Assembly (NCBI GenBank): GCA_025084515.1
Contig: JAJAGP010001659.1
Span: 62,001-126,000, forward strand
DNA: 64,000 nt
Direction: 5' to 3'
Source of the DNA: Ancistrus triradiatus
Lineage: Eukaryota; Chordata; Actinopteri; Siluriformes; Loricariidae
Positions 52,680-64,000 of the stretch are shown here, piece by piece. A program made the translations under genes and the position numbers. The notes beneath the pieces are model-generated. The model saw nothing but the letters and a program-made list of their open reading frames with translations. It did not search any database and was not told the DNA's origin. Within the stretch, counting starts at the first letter, position 1. Every line of letters starts with the position of its first letter.

Positions 52680-52756
52680 TATATAGATACCCTAGGTTGG
52701 GTGCTTTTTTTTTTATTTTATTTTTTTTATTTAATTTTTTTTTTTTTACACACATC

Positions 52757-52770
52757 AACATCCTGTTTTT
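52757..52770 (+). repeat. target-site duplication, left copy
   Basis: aacatcctgttttt, repeated exactly at 55849-55862 on the far side of the LINE. Confidence 0.85.
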
Positions 52771-55700
52771 TGCCTAAACCCCATCCGTTAGTTTGCGCAG
52801 ACGTATTTCTAGTGCCGGTCCCAAGCCCGGATAAATGGTGAGGGTTGCGTCAGGAAGGGTATCCGGTGTAAAACATTTGCCAAATCTAGTATGCGAGTTC
52901 ATAATAATTTCACCACACCGGATCGGTCGCGGCCCAGGTTAACAACGACCACCACTGGTACTGGTAGCAAACAGGGTACCAGCGGAAATTGGACTACTGT
53001 TTGCCGAAGACGAAGAGGAGGGAGGCGTGTGAGGAGACAGAGAGAAATCAGGAGGGGCCAGAACATAGCACTGAGGGTAGCGACCCTAAATGTAGGGACG
53101 ATGACAGGGAAAGGTAGAGACCTGGCTGATATGATGCAGAGGAGAAAGGTCAATGTTTTGTGTGTGCAGGAGACAAAGTGGAAGGGTAGCAAGGCTCGAT
53201 GCATTGGTGCAGGGTTTAAACTGTTCTACCATGGTGTGGATAGGAAGAGAAATGGAGTTGGTGTGGTCCTGAAGGAGGACTATGTAAAGAATGTCGTTGA
53301 GGTGAAAAGGGTGTCAGATAGGATAACATGTCTGAAGCTGGAAATTGAGGGTGTAATGGTGAATGTTGTTAGTGGCTATGCACCACAGGTTGGCTGTGAA
53401 GTAGAGGAGAAGGAGAGATTCTGGAGGGAGTTAGATGAAGTGGTTGAGAGCATTCCCAGGGAGGAGAGACTGGTGATTGGTGCAGATTTCAATGGTCACG
53501 TTGGTGAAGATAATAAAGGAGATGAGGAAGTGATCAGCAGGTTTGGTGTTAAGGATAGTAACTTAGAAGGACAGATGGTGGTGGATTTTGCAAAGAGGAT
53601 GGAAATGGCTGTGGTTAACACATATTTCCAAAAGAAGGAGGAGCATAGGGTGACTTATAAGAGTGGAGGGAGGAGCACACAGGTAGACTACATCCTATGT
53701 AGAAGAGGTTGCTTAAAAGAGATTGGTGATTGTAAGGTAGTGGCAGGGGAGAGTGTAGCTAGGCAGCATCGGATGTGGATGTGCAGGTTGGCTCTGGTGG
53801 TTAGGAAGAGGACAAAGGCAGAGCAGAGGACCAAATGGTGGAAGTTGAGAAAGGAAGCATGTTGAGGAGTTCAGAGGAGAGCTGAGAAAGGCTTTGGGTG
53901 ATAAGAAAGAGCTTCCAGATGACTGGGTAGTAGCAGCAACAGTAATTAGACAGACAGGTAGAAAGGTACTGGGTGTGTCTTCTGGACAGGCAAAGGATGA
54001 AAAGGAAACCTGGTGGTGGAACGAGGAAGTGCAGGAGGTTATTCAGAGAAAGAGGTCAGCAAAGAAGAAATGGGACTAAATGACTAAAGAGTAGGCAGGA
54101 GTACAAGGAGATGCGGCAAAGGGCAAAGAGGGAAGTAGCAAAGGCCAAGCAGAAGGCCTACGATGAGTTATATGAAAGGTTAGACAGTAGGGAAGGAGAG
54201 AAGTTGTATCTGCTGGCGAGACAGAGATAGAGCTGGAAAGGATGTGCAGCATGTAAGGGTGATCAAGTATAGAAATGGAAATGTACTGTCAGGTGAGGTG
54301 AGGGAGAGATGGAAGGAGTATTTTGAGGAGTTGATGAATGTAGAAAATGAAAGGGAAAGAAGGCTGGATGGTGTAGAAATTGTGCAAAAGGATGTAGCAA
54401 AGATTAGCGAGGAAGAAGTGAGGAAAGCTTTGAAAAGGATGAAGAACGGAAAGGCAGTGGGACCTGATGACATACCAGTTGAGGTATGGAAAAGTCTAGG
54501 AGAGCTGGGAGTGGTGTTTTTGACTAGATTATTTAGTGAAATTCTGGTGAATTAGAGTATGCCGGAGGAAGGGAGGAAAAGTTTACTTGTACCAATTTTT
54601 AAGCAGAATGGTGATGTACAGAGTTGTGGCTCTTACAGGGGCGTAAGGTTGATGAGCCACACAATGAAGATTTGGGAGAGAGTTGTGGAAGCTAGGCTCA
54701 GACAGGAGGTGACAGTGTGTGAACAACAGTATGGTTTCATGCCAAGGAAGAGCACCATGGATGCGATTTTTGCTTTGAGACTGCTGATGGAGAAGTATAG
54801 AGATGGTCAGAAAGAGCTACACTGTGTCTTTGTGGATTTGGAGAAAGCTTATGACAGGGTGCCAAGGGAGGAACTGTGGTGGTGTATGAGGAAGTCTCGA
54901 GTGGCTGAAAAGTACGTTAGATTAGTGCAGGACATGTATGATAACAGCGTGACAGCGTGAGATGGTGCTGTAGGAGTGACAGATAGCTTCAAGGTAGAGG
55001 TGGGACTGCATCAAGGATCGGCCCTGAGTCCCTTCTTATTTGCTCTGGTGATGGACAGACTAACAGATGAGGTCAGACAGGAATAGCCGTGGACTATGAT
55101 CTTTGCAGACGACATTGTGATCTGTAGTGAGAACAGGGAACAGGTAGAAGAGAACTTGAAGAGGTGGAGGTATAATCTGGAAAGGAGAGGAATGAAAGTC
55201 AACTGTAGTAAGACAGAATACATGTGTGTAAATGAAAGGGAGGCAGGTGGAACAGTCAGGCTACAGGGATCAGTGGTCACAAAGGTACAGGAGTTCAGGT
55301 ACTTGGGATCAACTGTCCAAGGAAATGGGGAGTGTGGAAAGTAGGTGAAGAAGAGAGTTCAGGCAGGATGGAGTTGGTGGAGAAGAGTGTCGTGAAAGGA
55401 AAGATTTATAAGAGAGTAGTGAGACCAGCCTTGTTGTATGGCTTAGAGACAGTGGCACTGATAAAGAGACAGGAAGCAGAGCTGGAGGTGGCAGAACTTA
55501 AGAAGTTGAGGTTCTCTTTAGGAGTGTCTAGGGTGGACAGGATTAGAAATGAGATCATCAGAGGGACAGCACAGGTTGGAAAATTGGGAGACAAAATTCG
55601 AGAGGGAAGACTGAGATGGTTTGGACATGTGCAGAGGAGGGATAGTGGATATATTGGTAGGAGGATGTTGGAGATGGAGCTGCCAGGCCAAGAGACGGAG

Positions 55701-55848
55701 AGAGACCAGAGGAGTTATTTGTTTTGTGGTGAATACGATATGCAGGAGTTGGGTGAGAGTAGAGGATGTGGAGACATGTTGAGGTGGAAACGTAACTCGC
55801 TGTGGTGACCCTGATAAGGGAGAAGCCGAAAGCACAAGAAAGAGAGGG
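52771..55848 (+). mobile_element. RTE-like LINE, nearly full length, with 14-bp target duplication
   Basis: A non-LTR retrotransposon carrying an apurinic-type endonuclease and then a reverse transcriptase. The 5' part has the GTCAGGAAGGGTATCCGGTG signature of fish RTE/Rex3-like LINEs (recalled); the 3' end is GAGAAGCCGAAAGCACAAGA, AAGAGAGGG. It is bounded by an exact 14-bp direct repeat. 3078 bp. Clade name is tentative. Confidence 0.85.
52891..55808 (+). pseudogene. LINE endonuclease/reverse transcriptase reading frame, broken
   Basis: The endonuclease occupies 53070-53800 with LNVGTMTG, VQETKW, GADFNGHVG and VDYILC motifs. The reverse transcriptase occupies about 54390-55350 with NGKAVGPDDIPVEVWK, QYGFMPRKSTMDAI, VFVDLEKAYDRVP and the catalytic FADDI at 55099-55113. 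A C-terminal part with LRWFGHVQRRDSG follows. In-frame stops at 54553, 54958 and 55084 and frame changes near 53860, 54080 and 55340 disable it. Confidence 0.88.
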
Positions 55849-55862
55849 AACATCCTGTTTTT
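55849..55862 (+). repeat. target-site duplication, right copy
   Basis: Exact copy of 52757-52770. Confidence 0.85.
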
Positions 55863-57976
55863 CCTATGATAAGTAAGATTTAAACTATTTTGAACTGGTT
55901 CTGTGTTTTTAACACTTAGCAGCTGTTTCCATAGCCAAGTTCATTATCTTCCAGAATGCTCTGTAACCCTTTCCCAAACATTTGTCAGGTACGCAGGTTT
56001 TTCTTCCTCTATTAAAGTTAAAATAAATAGAAACATATATGAATGTGACTCTGCAGTTTCCTTAACAAATTGTGTTGACTTCAACATAAGATACAATTAG
56101 ATCATACTTTGTGTTTTGGTTTGGTGATTATCAACTGCAGTGACTGTGCCCAAACCTATGATGGCATGAATGGGCTTATTCTTTCTGGTTGTGACAATTG
56201 TATTTTATACTCATCAAGTCTCCTCTTACTTGCTTACCTTGGAGAATGTAAAGTACTTCTTTATTCAAAGATATAGCAAGAAAGGTCTTGTTTGTATGTT
56301 CGTATTTATTATTGTGCTGCACAATATCATTAAACAGGATGCCAATTGTTATACCGGTAATTATTTCATATTCAGAAAAAAAGTTTTGACTTCAACAGAA
56401 CGTAATTAGACCATTTGTTGTTTGTTTTTTAGGGGTTGGGGTTGTTCTTTACACCTATACTTTCAGACTTGGCTCTCCAGGTTCAGGGTTAGACATGACA
56501 AGAAAGGTCTTGATTTACTTTATTTATTTGTATCTCTCTTCTTCATTTCAAAATAATAGCAAAAACCTAACTGCTGCCCAGGCGCCACTCTTATCTCCTC
56601 TCGGGTAATCCTGACCTGGCATGTGTGAAGATGAGCTTTATCCCAGATTTTAGATTCAGCATCAAATCTCTAATTTCTACATGTACAGTAAATTGCATTC
56701 AATTCTTACATTATTATATTAAACTTCTACATATAAATTATATTCAATTCTTACATAATTATACTAAATCCAGATCGTGATTAATCTCTGTGACCATGTA
56801 AAAGCTTTAACTTAACACTTTAACGTCAAAAATATAGTTATTCATCATATGCACTAACAGAATAAAAGGATCACTATCATAAATTTGCTTATTAATCAAA
56901 TTACAACTGAATTACAACTAATTATACACATGAACATGTAAAATAACCCAAGTTACTGGAGTTTACAACAAGTCTCTGTATAAAAAATCTTACGCACACA
57001 CATACCCACACTTCACAAAACTGGTGAACACTTTCAAGGCCAAAGATCATTTTGTACTTTCTCCGTTAGACTGAGACCCATCTGCAAAATCATGTCTTAA
57101 AGAGACTTAGTCTGAACGAGTGACATCACCACAATTAGAAATGCAATATATAAGATGTAAATAATTATATGGGTGCAAAAATGTGTGGCCCCCGCAGCCA
57201 CAAAGGCACATGTGTCCAACAAATCCTCAACAGTTGCTATTGTGCTACACAGTTCCAGGACTTCAGTGAAATACTCAAATCGCTTCTTTGTTAGTCACAG
57301 AGGAAGGCAGACTCGCGTGTTGCTGTGAGCGGAATTCAACTTTTCCACAAGCTTTTTCGGTAAGTGTTACTTGCTTTATCTGTTTCATTACTGACTCATG
57401 GCTTTTTCTATCACCTATCATGTCGTGTTATATTAGACATAGCTAGAGAACACCATTTTAAAAGCTCTTTTTAGCTATTGTAGAAGTCCTGACAGAATAT
57501 GGATTTAGTGTATTTAGTGTAAACATAAAAATGTCAATGTAACAGCCTGCCCAAGATGACCTAAATTCTATTTTGATTACTTTTTTGTTTTGCTAAACAA
57601 TTTAAGATTTAGAATGCACCCTTTCTGACAGATGCAGTCTGTAAAGCCTGTGACAGATTTTGAGAGTTAAAAAAAAAGAAAATGTTTAGGCATAATAAAT
57701 CTCAACACAGCCTACTTCAAAAGGACAAAGTGGATCAACTTAAAGTTCTGATTGCATGGTCTGATTCAGATACTTCTGATTTTGCTTTTACGTTTTAATG
57801 CCCAAATTTGATCGTTTTTTATCCCTAGGCTATGGCATTTCTTTTTATACTACATGCATGGTGTCCGTTTAGCAGCTAACCACGAATGTTTGGTATAAAT
57901 AAAACGTTTAGCCTAATACATGCGTAATAGCGTCTCGTGTAGCTACATGTAAGAATAGGTTCAGTGATAGTATATA
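55863..57976. other. intergenic, nothing recognised
   Basis: AT-rich unique-looking sequence. A purine/pyrimidine context with GGTAAGTG at 57359 looks like a splice donor, but no exon could be supported. Short open frames (55903-56100, 56170-56409) show no domain. Confidence 0.5.
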
Positions 57977-59533
57977 CAGTGGGGCAAAAAAGTATTACGT
58001 CAGCCACTGATTGTGCAAGTTCTCCTACTTAAAAAGATAAGAGAGGTCTGTAATTTTCATTATAAGTTCACTTCAACTATGAGAGACATAATGAGAAAAA
58101 AATCCAGGAAATCACATTGTAGGATTTTTAAAGAATTTAATTGTAAATCATGGTGGACAATAAGTATTTGGTCACCCACAAACAAGCAAGATTTCTGGCT
58201 TGCACAGACCTGTAACTTCTTCTTTAGGAAGCTCTTCTGTCCTCCACTCGTTACCTGCATAAATGGCACCTGTTTGACCTCATTATCTGTATAAAAGACT
58301 CCTGTCCACAGCCTCCAAATTAGTCAGACTCCAAATTCAAGACCAAAGAGCTGTCAAAGGACACCAGGATGAAAATAGGAGACCTGCACCAGGCTGGGAA
58401 GAGTGAATCTACAATAGGCAAGCAGGTTGGTGTGAATAAATCAACTGTGGGAGCAATTGTAAGAAAATGGAAGACATACACGACCATTGATAATCTCCCT
58501 TGATCTGGGGCTCCATGCAAGATCTCATCCCGTGGGGTCAAAATGATCATGAGAACGGTGAGCAAAAATCCTAGAACTACAAGGAGGGACCTGATGAATG
58601 ACCTGCAGAGAGCTGGGACCAAAGTAAAAAGGCTACCATCAGTAACACACTACGCCGAGAGGGACTCTGCAGTGCCAGGAGTGTCCCCCTGCTTAAGCCA
58701 GTACATGTCCAGGCTCGTCTGAAGTTTGCCAGAGAGCATATTGGATGATCCAGAAGAGGATTGGGAGAATATCATGTGGTTAGATGAAACCAAAATACAA
58801 CTTTGTGGTAAAAACTCAACTTGTTGTGTTTGGAAGAAGACGAATGCTGAGTTGCACCATACCTACTGTGAAGCATGGGGGTGGAAACATCATGCTTTGG
58901 GGCTGTTTTTCTGCAAAGTGGACAGGACGACTGATCTGTGTTAACGGAAGAATGAACGGGGCCATGTATCGTGAGATTTTAAGCCAAAACCTCCTTCCAT
59001 CAGTGAGAGCATTGAAGATGGAACATGGCTGGGTCTTCCAGCATGACAATGATCCCAAACACACCGCTCGGGCAACGAAGGAGTGGCTCCGTAAAAAGCA
59101 TTTCAAGGTCCTGGAGTGGCCTAGCCAGTCTCCAGACAACAACCCCATAGAAAATGTGTGGAGGGAGTTGAAAGTCCGTGTTGCACCAAAACATCACTGC
59201 TCTAGAGGAGATCTGCATGGAGGAATGGGCCAAAATACCAGCTACAGTGTGTGCAAACCTGGTGAAGACTTACAGGAAACGTTTGACCTCTGTCATTGCC
59301 AACAAAGGTTATGTTACAAAGTATTGAGTTGAGCCAAATTTATTGACCAAATATTTATTTAATTTGCAATTAAATTCTTTAAAAATCCTACAATGTGATT
59401 ACCGGGATTTTTTATTTCTAATTTTGTCTCTCATAGTTGAAGTGTACCTATAATGAAAATTACAGACCTCTCATCTTTCTAAGTAGGAGAACTTGCACAA
59501 TCAGTGGCTGACTAAATACTTTTTGCACCACTG
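57977..59533 (+). mobile_element. Tc1-like transposon, copy 2, with long terminal inverted repeats
   Basis: TA-flanked (57975-57976, 59534-59535); ends CAGTGGGGCAAAAAAGTATT and TACTTTTTGCACCACTG. Inverted repeats of about 172 bp (57977-58150 and 59362-59533) are both preserved. 1557 bp. Same family as copy 1, which has lost much of its right repeat. Confidence 0.9.
58340..59332 (+). pseudogene. Tc1-like transposase, copy 2
   Basis: The second half (58784-59332) is an uninterrupted frame with KHGGGNIMLWGCFSAKWTGR, QHDNDPKHTARATKEW and SPDNNPIENVWREL. Asp and Glu are separated by 34 residues (DD34E type). The first half has lost its ATG, has a stop near 58500 and indels around 58630-58760, so the whole is inactive. 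Confidence 0.88.
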
Positions 59534-59929
59534 TAGGTATGTGCAAACAAAATCAAAGAAAAAAGACCTGACAGAGACCTATGCTGATTTCAGTTATTAT
59601 GTTAAAATAATATAAAGACTATACCCATTAAATAATCGATATAATGTTAAATGTAATGTTAAATATAATGTTAAATTTACATCCGTGGCTATATTCATTC
59701 TGGGTTTGATCCTCAGTTGTACATACAACAACCTGGGGACGCCTCTGGTCGAACTTAATCAGAAGTCATAAAGTCAGCTGAATATAGCCAACAACATCCA
59801 CCCATCTATCCAATTTTATTATTAAATGTGAAAACATAATAATAATTACAGATTTTGTGGACATGGTAATGTAAAGTGAGCGTGTGAAAATGCACTGCCC
59901 CAACAAATGCATTAGAAACAGCTCCAAAA

Positions 59930-60560
59930 ATGAAACAGGCTGTCAGATTGTGGTTAGAAGAATTAAAAAAAAAAAAATTAAATCAACAAGCGTTTCTTTT
60001 TGTCTTGGCAACGAGTGAAATCCACTTTACACTAGATGTAAATAACAGCAGACAAATCATAAAATTGTCATGTTTAGAATCTCTATTGAATAGTCATTTA
60101 AAATTATTTCTGCATGCAAAATTTGTCCTATTTAATTAAGTTGGCTTCAGAGACAGGCATACTGTTAATAAACAATCTCTCTATGGCCATTGACAGGAAG
60201 AAGCAATGTGTTGCATTTGTATTGCTTTATCAAAGGCTTTTGATACAGGTCATCACAAAACGTTGGTTAGCTCTCATTAGTAGCACCACGGAGAACACAT
60301 TGGTTTATTTTTACTTATAAAACACACTCCAGTTATATGCCAACATATATTACTTCAATTATGTCTATAAATAATGGTAATTGGCCAGTGGTTGGATCAA
60401 TTGCCAGGTACTGATATTTTTTTCTGAACTGGGAAAATCTGTCTTTAGTTACAGTGCACCAGCTAGCTGGAATTCACTACAGGAAACACTAAAGCTTAGC
60501 TCGCTGGTGTCACTCACTCATATTAGAATTTTCATTTCTAACTATCTGTACTCTGCTTGT
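59930..60560 (+). pseudogene. degraded LINE fragment
   Basis: The region at 60150-60270 reads like a reverse transcriptase stretch (LSMAIDRKKQCVAFVLLYQR, AFDT-like decay). The frame at 60420-60530 reads ELGKSVFSYSAPASWNSLQE and LKLSSLVSLTHIRIFIS, the typical C-terminal end of fish LINE polyproteins. Heavily mutated. Confidence 0.55.
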
Positions 60561-61669
60561 AACCGTTTAATTTGTACTATTTGTTATTTGTATTATTTTA
60601 GTGATTTATTATTTTTTTGTTTTTTATTACGTTATTGTAGTATTAGAGTTATGATCATTTTTTTCGTTACTATAAATAATTTAGCTTCATTTTAGCATTA
60701 TTTAGTTTAGTCTTCTTTATTTTATTCTTCTTTTGTTTTAAATCTGTATTGTATTTAAAATCTGGTTGTATTTAAATTTTTATTTATTTTAATTTTTTTA
60801 TTTTTATAAAATGTATTATGTTGAAATCTTATGAATTGAATTGTCTTTTAAATTATATCTTAATTATGTTGTCTTTTTTGTTTTAGTTTAACCAGATTAA
60901 ATTTCATTTTCTTATTTTTTTCCTATAGGCTGTACATGGTCAGCTGCATTGAAAATTTGTGGTCACCCTCAATGTATTTCCGAGTGAAAATTAAGGTTGG
61001 TTGATTGATTTACACCAAACTGAGCTCATTTAAAATTTTTTAAAATTGATTATTGCATCTCTATTAGATATCTGAAACCATAACATATTTGGGCAAAATG
61101 TTGTTGACATTACAAATAATCTTTAATTTTTCAGTGTAGCCTTTTGTGCTTCACAACTTGGGAAGCAAGTTTGCTTTCCTGCAAGTACAGTCCTCTCCAC
61201 AATTATTGGTACCCATAGTAAAAATAAGTAAAATGAGTAAAGTATTCACCTTTTGGTGAATTAGCTTTTCACACAAAAATGAGAAAAATCCAACCATATG
61301 AAGTAAATTTAGTCTGAGAAAATCCTCATCAAAAATAATGTTTAACAAAACCACATGTTAATTATTGCCACCCCTAGAAATTCAACCTAAATCTACACTT
61401 GAGGAACCAGCTCAGCCATTGGTAATGTGTAGGGAAGGAAACAGACAGGCTCTTTTACAAATTGAATAACACATTAATCCCCTATACCCCTAAAAAACAC
61501 AGAAGAGTACAGTCACACTTCAGACTGTGAAAAACAGAAAATCTCTAAAACTACAGCTAATAAATTTACACTAAAAGTTAGTTCCTGTCTTAATTTCAAG
61601 TCCCACATATATTCAGAACTGATGTTACAATAAATATGGTAACCCACTCAGCATCCCAATATAAACTAC

Positions 61670-62051
61670 ACATGTATGGAATGAGATCACTATCTTTAAT
61701 ACGAGAGCACAAAATCAAAAAACGAGAGCGCAAAATCACTTTAAATAGAACAAAAACAAGAACCGTATGCTTCCAGCGTGGCAGCGCATTTCAGTTCTGT
61801 GCTCGTTTCAGTTATGTGCTCGTTTCATAGATAAAAATCGGAAATACATCAATGGTCAAGGCTTGGTAGATCATTACTGGAACTATCGATTGCAAGATGT
61901 CGCTAAAGGAAATCGGCAGCAAGGAATAATATAGAGATTAATATAAAATGCAGTAAAGAAGATACTAAAAGTATTATTAAAGCTAACATGAAAGATAAAT
62001 GGCAAAATCTATGGGCACAGAACAGACTGGAAGACAGTTTTATAATATTTA
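61670..62051 (+). repeat. left arm of a large convergent inverted repeat
   Basis: Starts near ATGGAATGAGATCACTATCT and ends CTGGAAGACAGTTTTATA. It is matched in inverse orientation by 62830-63191 at roughly 85-90% by eye. Encodes scraps like RERKITL and MKDKWQNLWAQNRLEDSF on the plus strand. Confidence 0.8.
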
Positions 62052-62589
62052 AAGTAAACTGGGAAATTATTTCAAAAGAAGGACCATACCATGATGGCCA
62101 GCCAGTTCTCTGCACAGCTTCCAGAAATCGACGGAGCTATACATTATCTTAAATACATTATATCTACTGAGAATGCAGAGTTATTTCAGACATCTTTACA
62201 TCGTCACATGTTCACACATTAGGCCTGACAATTGGAAAGATCGTTCTAAATTCAAAATGGAATCAGGTCTAAATTTTAATGTAATACAATCACTGATTTG
62301 CTGAATTTAACATACTGGGGAGAAAATAACATAAAATGCTGCAAATGAAAAGATCTGGGATTTGCCAAGTTCTGACTGACAGGGTGTCCAAATCTGCAGA
62401 TGTCACATTTTATATTATGTTCTTCCAACATGTTAAATTCTGCAAATAAATACTGTGCATTAAACACTTGTAGAAATATGCCATACTATTGTTTCATGTA
62501 GAGGTTAGGTTAGCTTATTTGCGCTTAGAAAATCAGCAAACGTTTGATAAGGAGTGCCCAAACTTTTGATATATGTCATGTAATTGCAA

Positions 62590-63191
62590 TCTAATATGAT
62601 TTCCCTCAAGATGGGAAATTAATCATTGTCTGGCTTGATAATATTTAGCACGATGAAGAATTACGCATTCTACAGTTTCTTGATTATTACAGTATTCACA
62701 GTTGCCCTCAGTATGTTTCTTCATTAAAACAAGGTGCTGTTTAACCCTGTAGGTCCAGATCGCATTCTTGATAATATGATCTCTTCTGGCTTACTTCAGT
62801 TTGTATGCTTGCCCTTTCCAATTTAACTTTTAATATAAAACTGTCTTCCAGTCTGTTCCGTGCCCATAGATTTTTCCATGTATCCTTCATTTTAGCTTTA
62901 ATAATACTTTTAGTATCTTCTTTACTGCATTTTATATTATCTCTATATTATTCCTTCCTGCCGATTTCCTTTGGCGACATCTTGCAATCGATAGTTCCAG
63001 TAATGATCTACCAAGCCTTGACCTCTGATGTATTTCCGGTTTTTATCTACGAAACGCGGACAGAACTGAAGCGTGCTGCCGCATTGGAAACGTACGGTTC
63101 TTGTTTTTGCTCGTTTGAAAGTGATTTTGCGCTCTCGTTTTTTAATTTTGCGCTCTCGTATTAAAGATAGTGATCTCACTCCATAAACATG
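62590..63191 (-). pseudogene. LINE-like 3' fragment including the right arm of the inverted repeat
   Basis: On the minus strand the arm (63191-62830) reads SLIRERKIKKRERK, GLVDHYWNYRLQDVAKGNRQ, then MKDTWKNLWARNRLEDSF. Beyond it, near 62775-62620, comes IWTYRVKQHLVLMKKHTEGN and CEYCNNQETVECVILH, a Cys/His cluster like that at the end of some LINE polyproteins. Frames are broken. Clade not determined. Confidence 0.5.
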
Positions 63192-63199
63192 CTCTTTTA

Positions 63200-64000
63200 A
63201 AGACCAAAACAAACAAACAAAAAAATTAATAAATCGCACATCACACTGCACATGATAATCCCCACTCTTCCCCTAGCTCACACAGCTATGGTGATGGTGA
63301 ATCATCAGTCATTTCTCGTTCAACATGTACAGCTCCAACATACAGCTTGTTCTCAGTGCATGTTCGTCTGTGTGCCCCTTCACACCATAGACATGATATA
63401 CCTAGATGCTGCATAACTTGCCTAACACTGATACACACTCCTCTCTATTGAGATTCAAAGTAACTGGACTTAACTTTTTTTTTTTAATTTAAAGAAGTCT
63501 TGAATATAAAAATGACTCATTAAAATCGGTTGAGAAATAGCTAGGTTATTGTGCATTTTAATAAGGAAAAACGCAGCTCTTCCGTTCACTTGTATTTGTT
63601 TATAAGCCAGTCTTGCCTGGACCAATATTGCGGACGTGTTGACGTATCGCAGCAACAAACCGAAGCAGCCAAAGAGGCGTCTAGGTATTATATATGTATA
63701 TGCTTCACACATCTTCAGCCTTGCTTCCAGTGCAACCGTTCTCCCCTGGGTATCAACACTGTGACTTTGCAATGATTCCACATCAATTAATTACTTTCCC
63801 TCAGCTAATCCACATTCTCTTTTTATTATTCTCTCCTGGCAAGGACCTAAATTTATTTTATTTTATTTATTTTATATTTTATTTTAAAAGTATTAAAGTA
63901 GTAAATGCAGGAGTGCCAATACTTGTGACAGATGTGGTTTTGTTAAAAGTAATTATTTACTGATGGGGGATTTATTTTCTCTGATGGGAATTTACTACAA
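63200..64000. other. intergenic, nothing recognised
   Basis: AT-rich sequence with short open frames and no domain or repeat that I recognise. Confidence 0.4.

Noticed and set aside
57300..57375. Possible first exon of a downstream gene ending at a GGTAAGTG donor
   Set aside because: No open coding frame, no matching acceptor exon downstream and no promoter features that I can support.

Overview
This is vertebrate nuclear DNA, most likely from a ray-finned fish. It has one long intron-rich gene, AT-rich introns packed with fish-type repeats (tRNA-derived SINEs, Tc1-like, hAT-like, pogo-like and Harbinger-like elements, an RTE-like LINE), and no bacterial or viral gene layout. The repeat repertoire suggests an otophysan such as a catfish; that placement is inference from recalled repeat families.

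The gene is CLASP1 (CLIP-associating protein 1) on the + strand. I placed 34 coding exons from 4233 to the stop at 44301-44303, all with GT..AG introns and consistent phases. They sum to 4058 coding bases, that is 1352 residues plus stop, beginning inside a codon whose first base lies in an exon upstream of the window. The missing part is the N-terminal TOG1 region. The window encodes the acidic/serine linker after TOG1, TOG2, the Ser/Arg-rich linker with the EB1-binding SxIP region and GSK3-type serine clusters, TOG3, a variable linker, and the C-terminal CLIP-interacting domain ending in Ser-His-Ser. CLASP1 rather than CLASP2 is chosen from the C-terminal half (LLKITREDS, KAQTTNS-type tail, and the RLW..W exon at 34726). 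Several short symmetric exons (24, 27, 24 bp) and a possible extra 18/57-bp cassette exon at 37975 point to alternative splicing of the linkers.

Layout: 1-4232 upstream intron; 4233-44303 coding exons and repeat-rich introns; 44304 to about 47395 the probable 3' UTR with a polyadenylation signal at 47369; about 47.4-64 kb intergenic, dominated by mobile elements. These include two Tc1-like elements (51269-52679 and 57977-59533), a 3.08-kb LINE with a 14-bp target-site duplication (52771-55848), a hairpin-forming repeat near 50.4-50.85 kb, a degraded LINE near 60 kb, and a convergent inverted repeat of about 375 bp arms at 61.67-63.19 kb. I see no second cellular gene.

I found no evidence for an undescribed biological system. 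The observations most worth testing are the candidate cassette exon, the loss of the serine in the first SxIP motif with the second intact, the microexon cluster, and the convergent inverted repeat.
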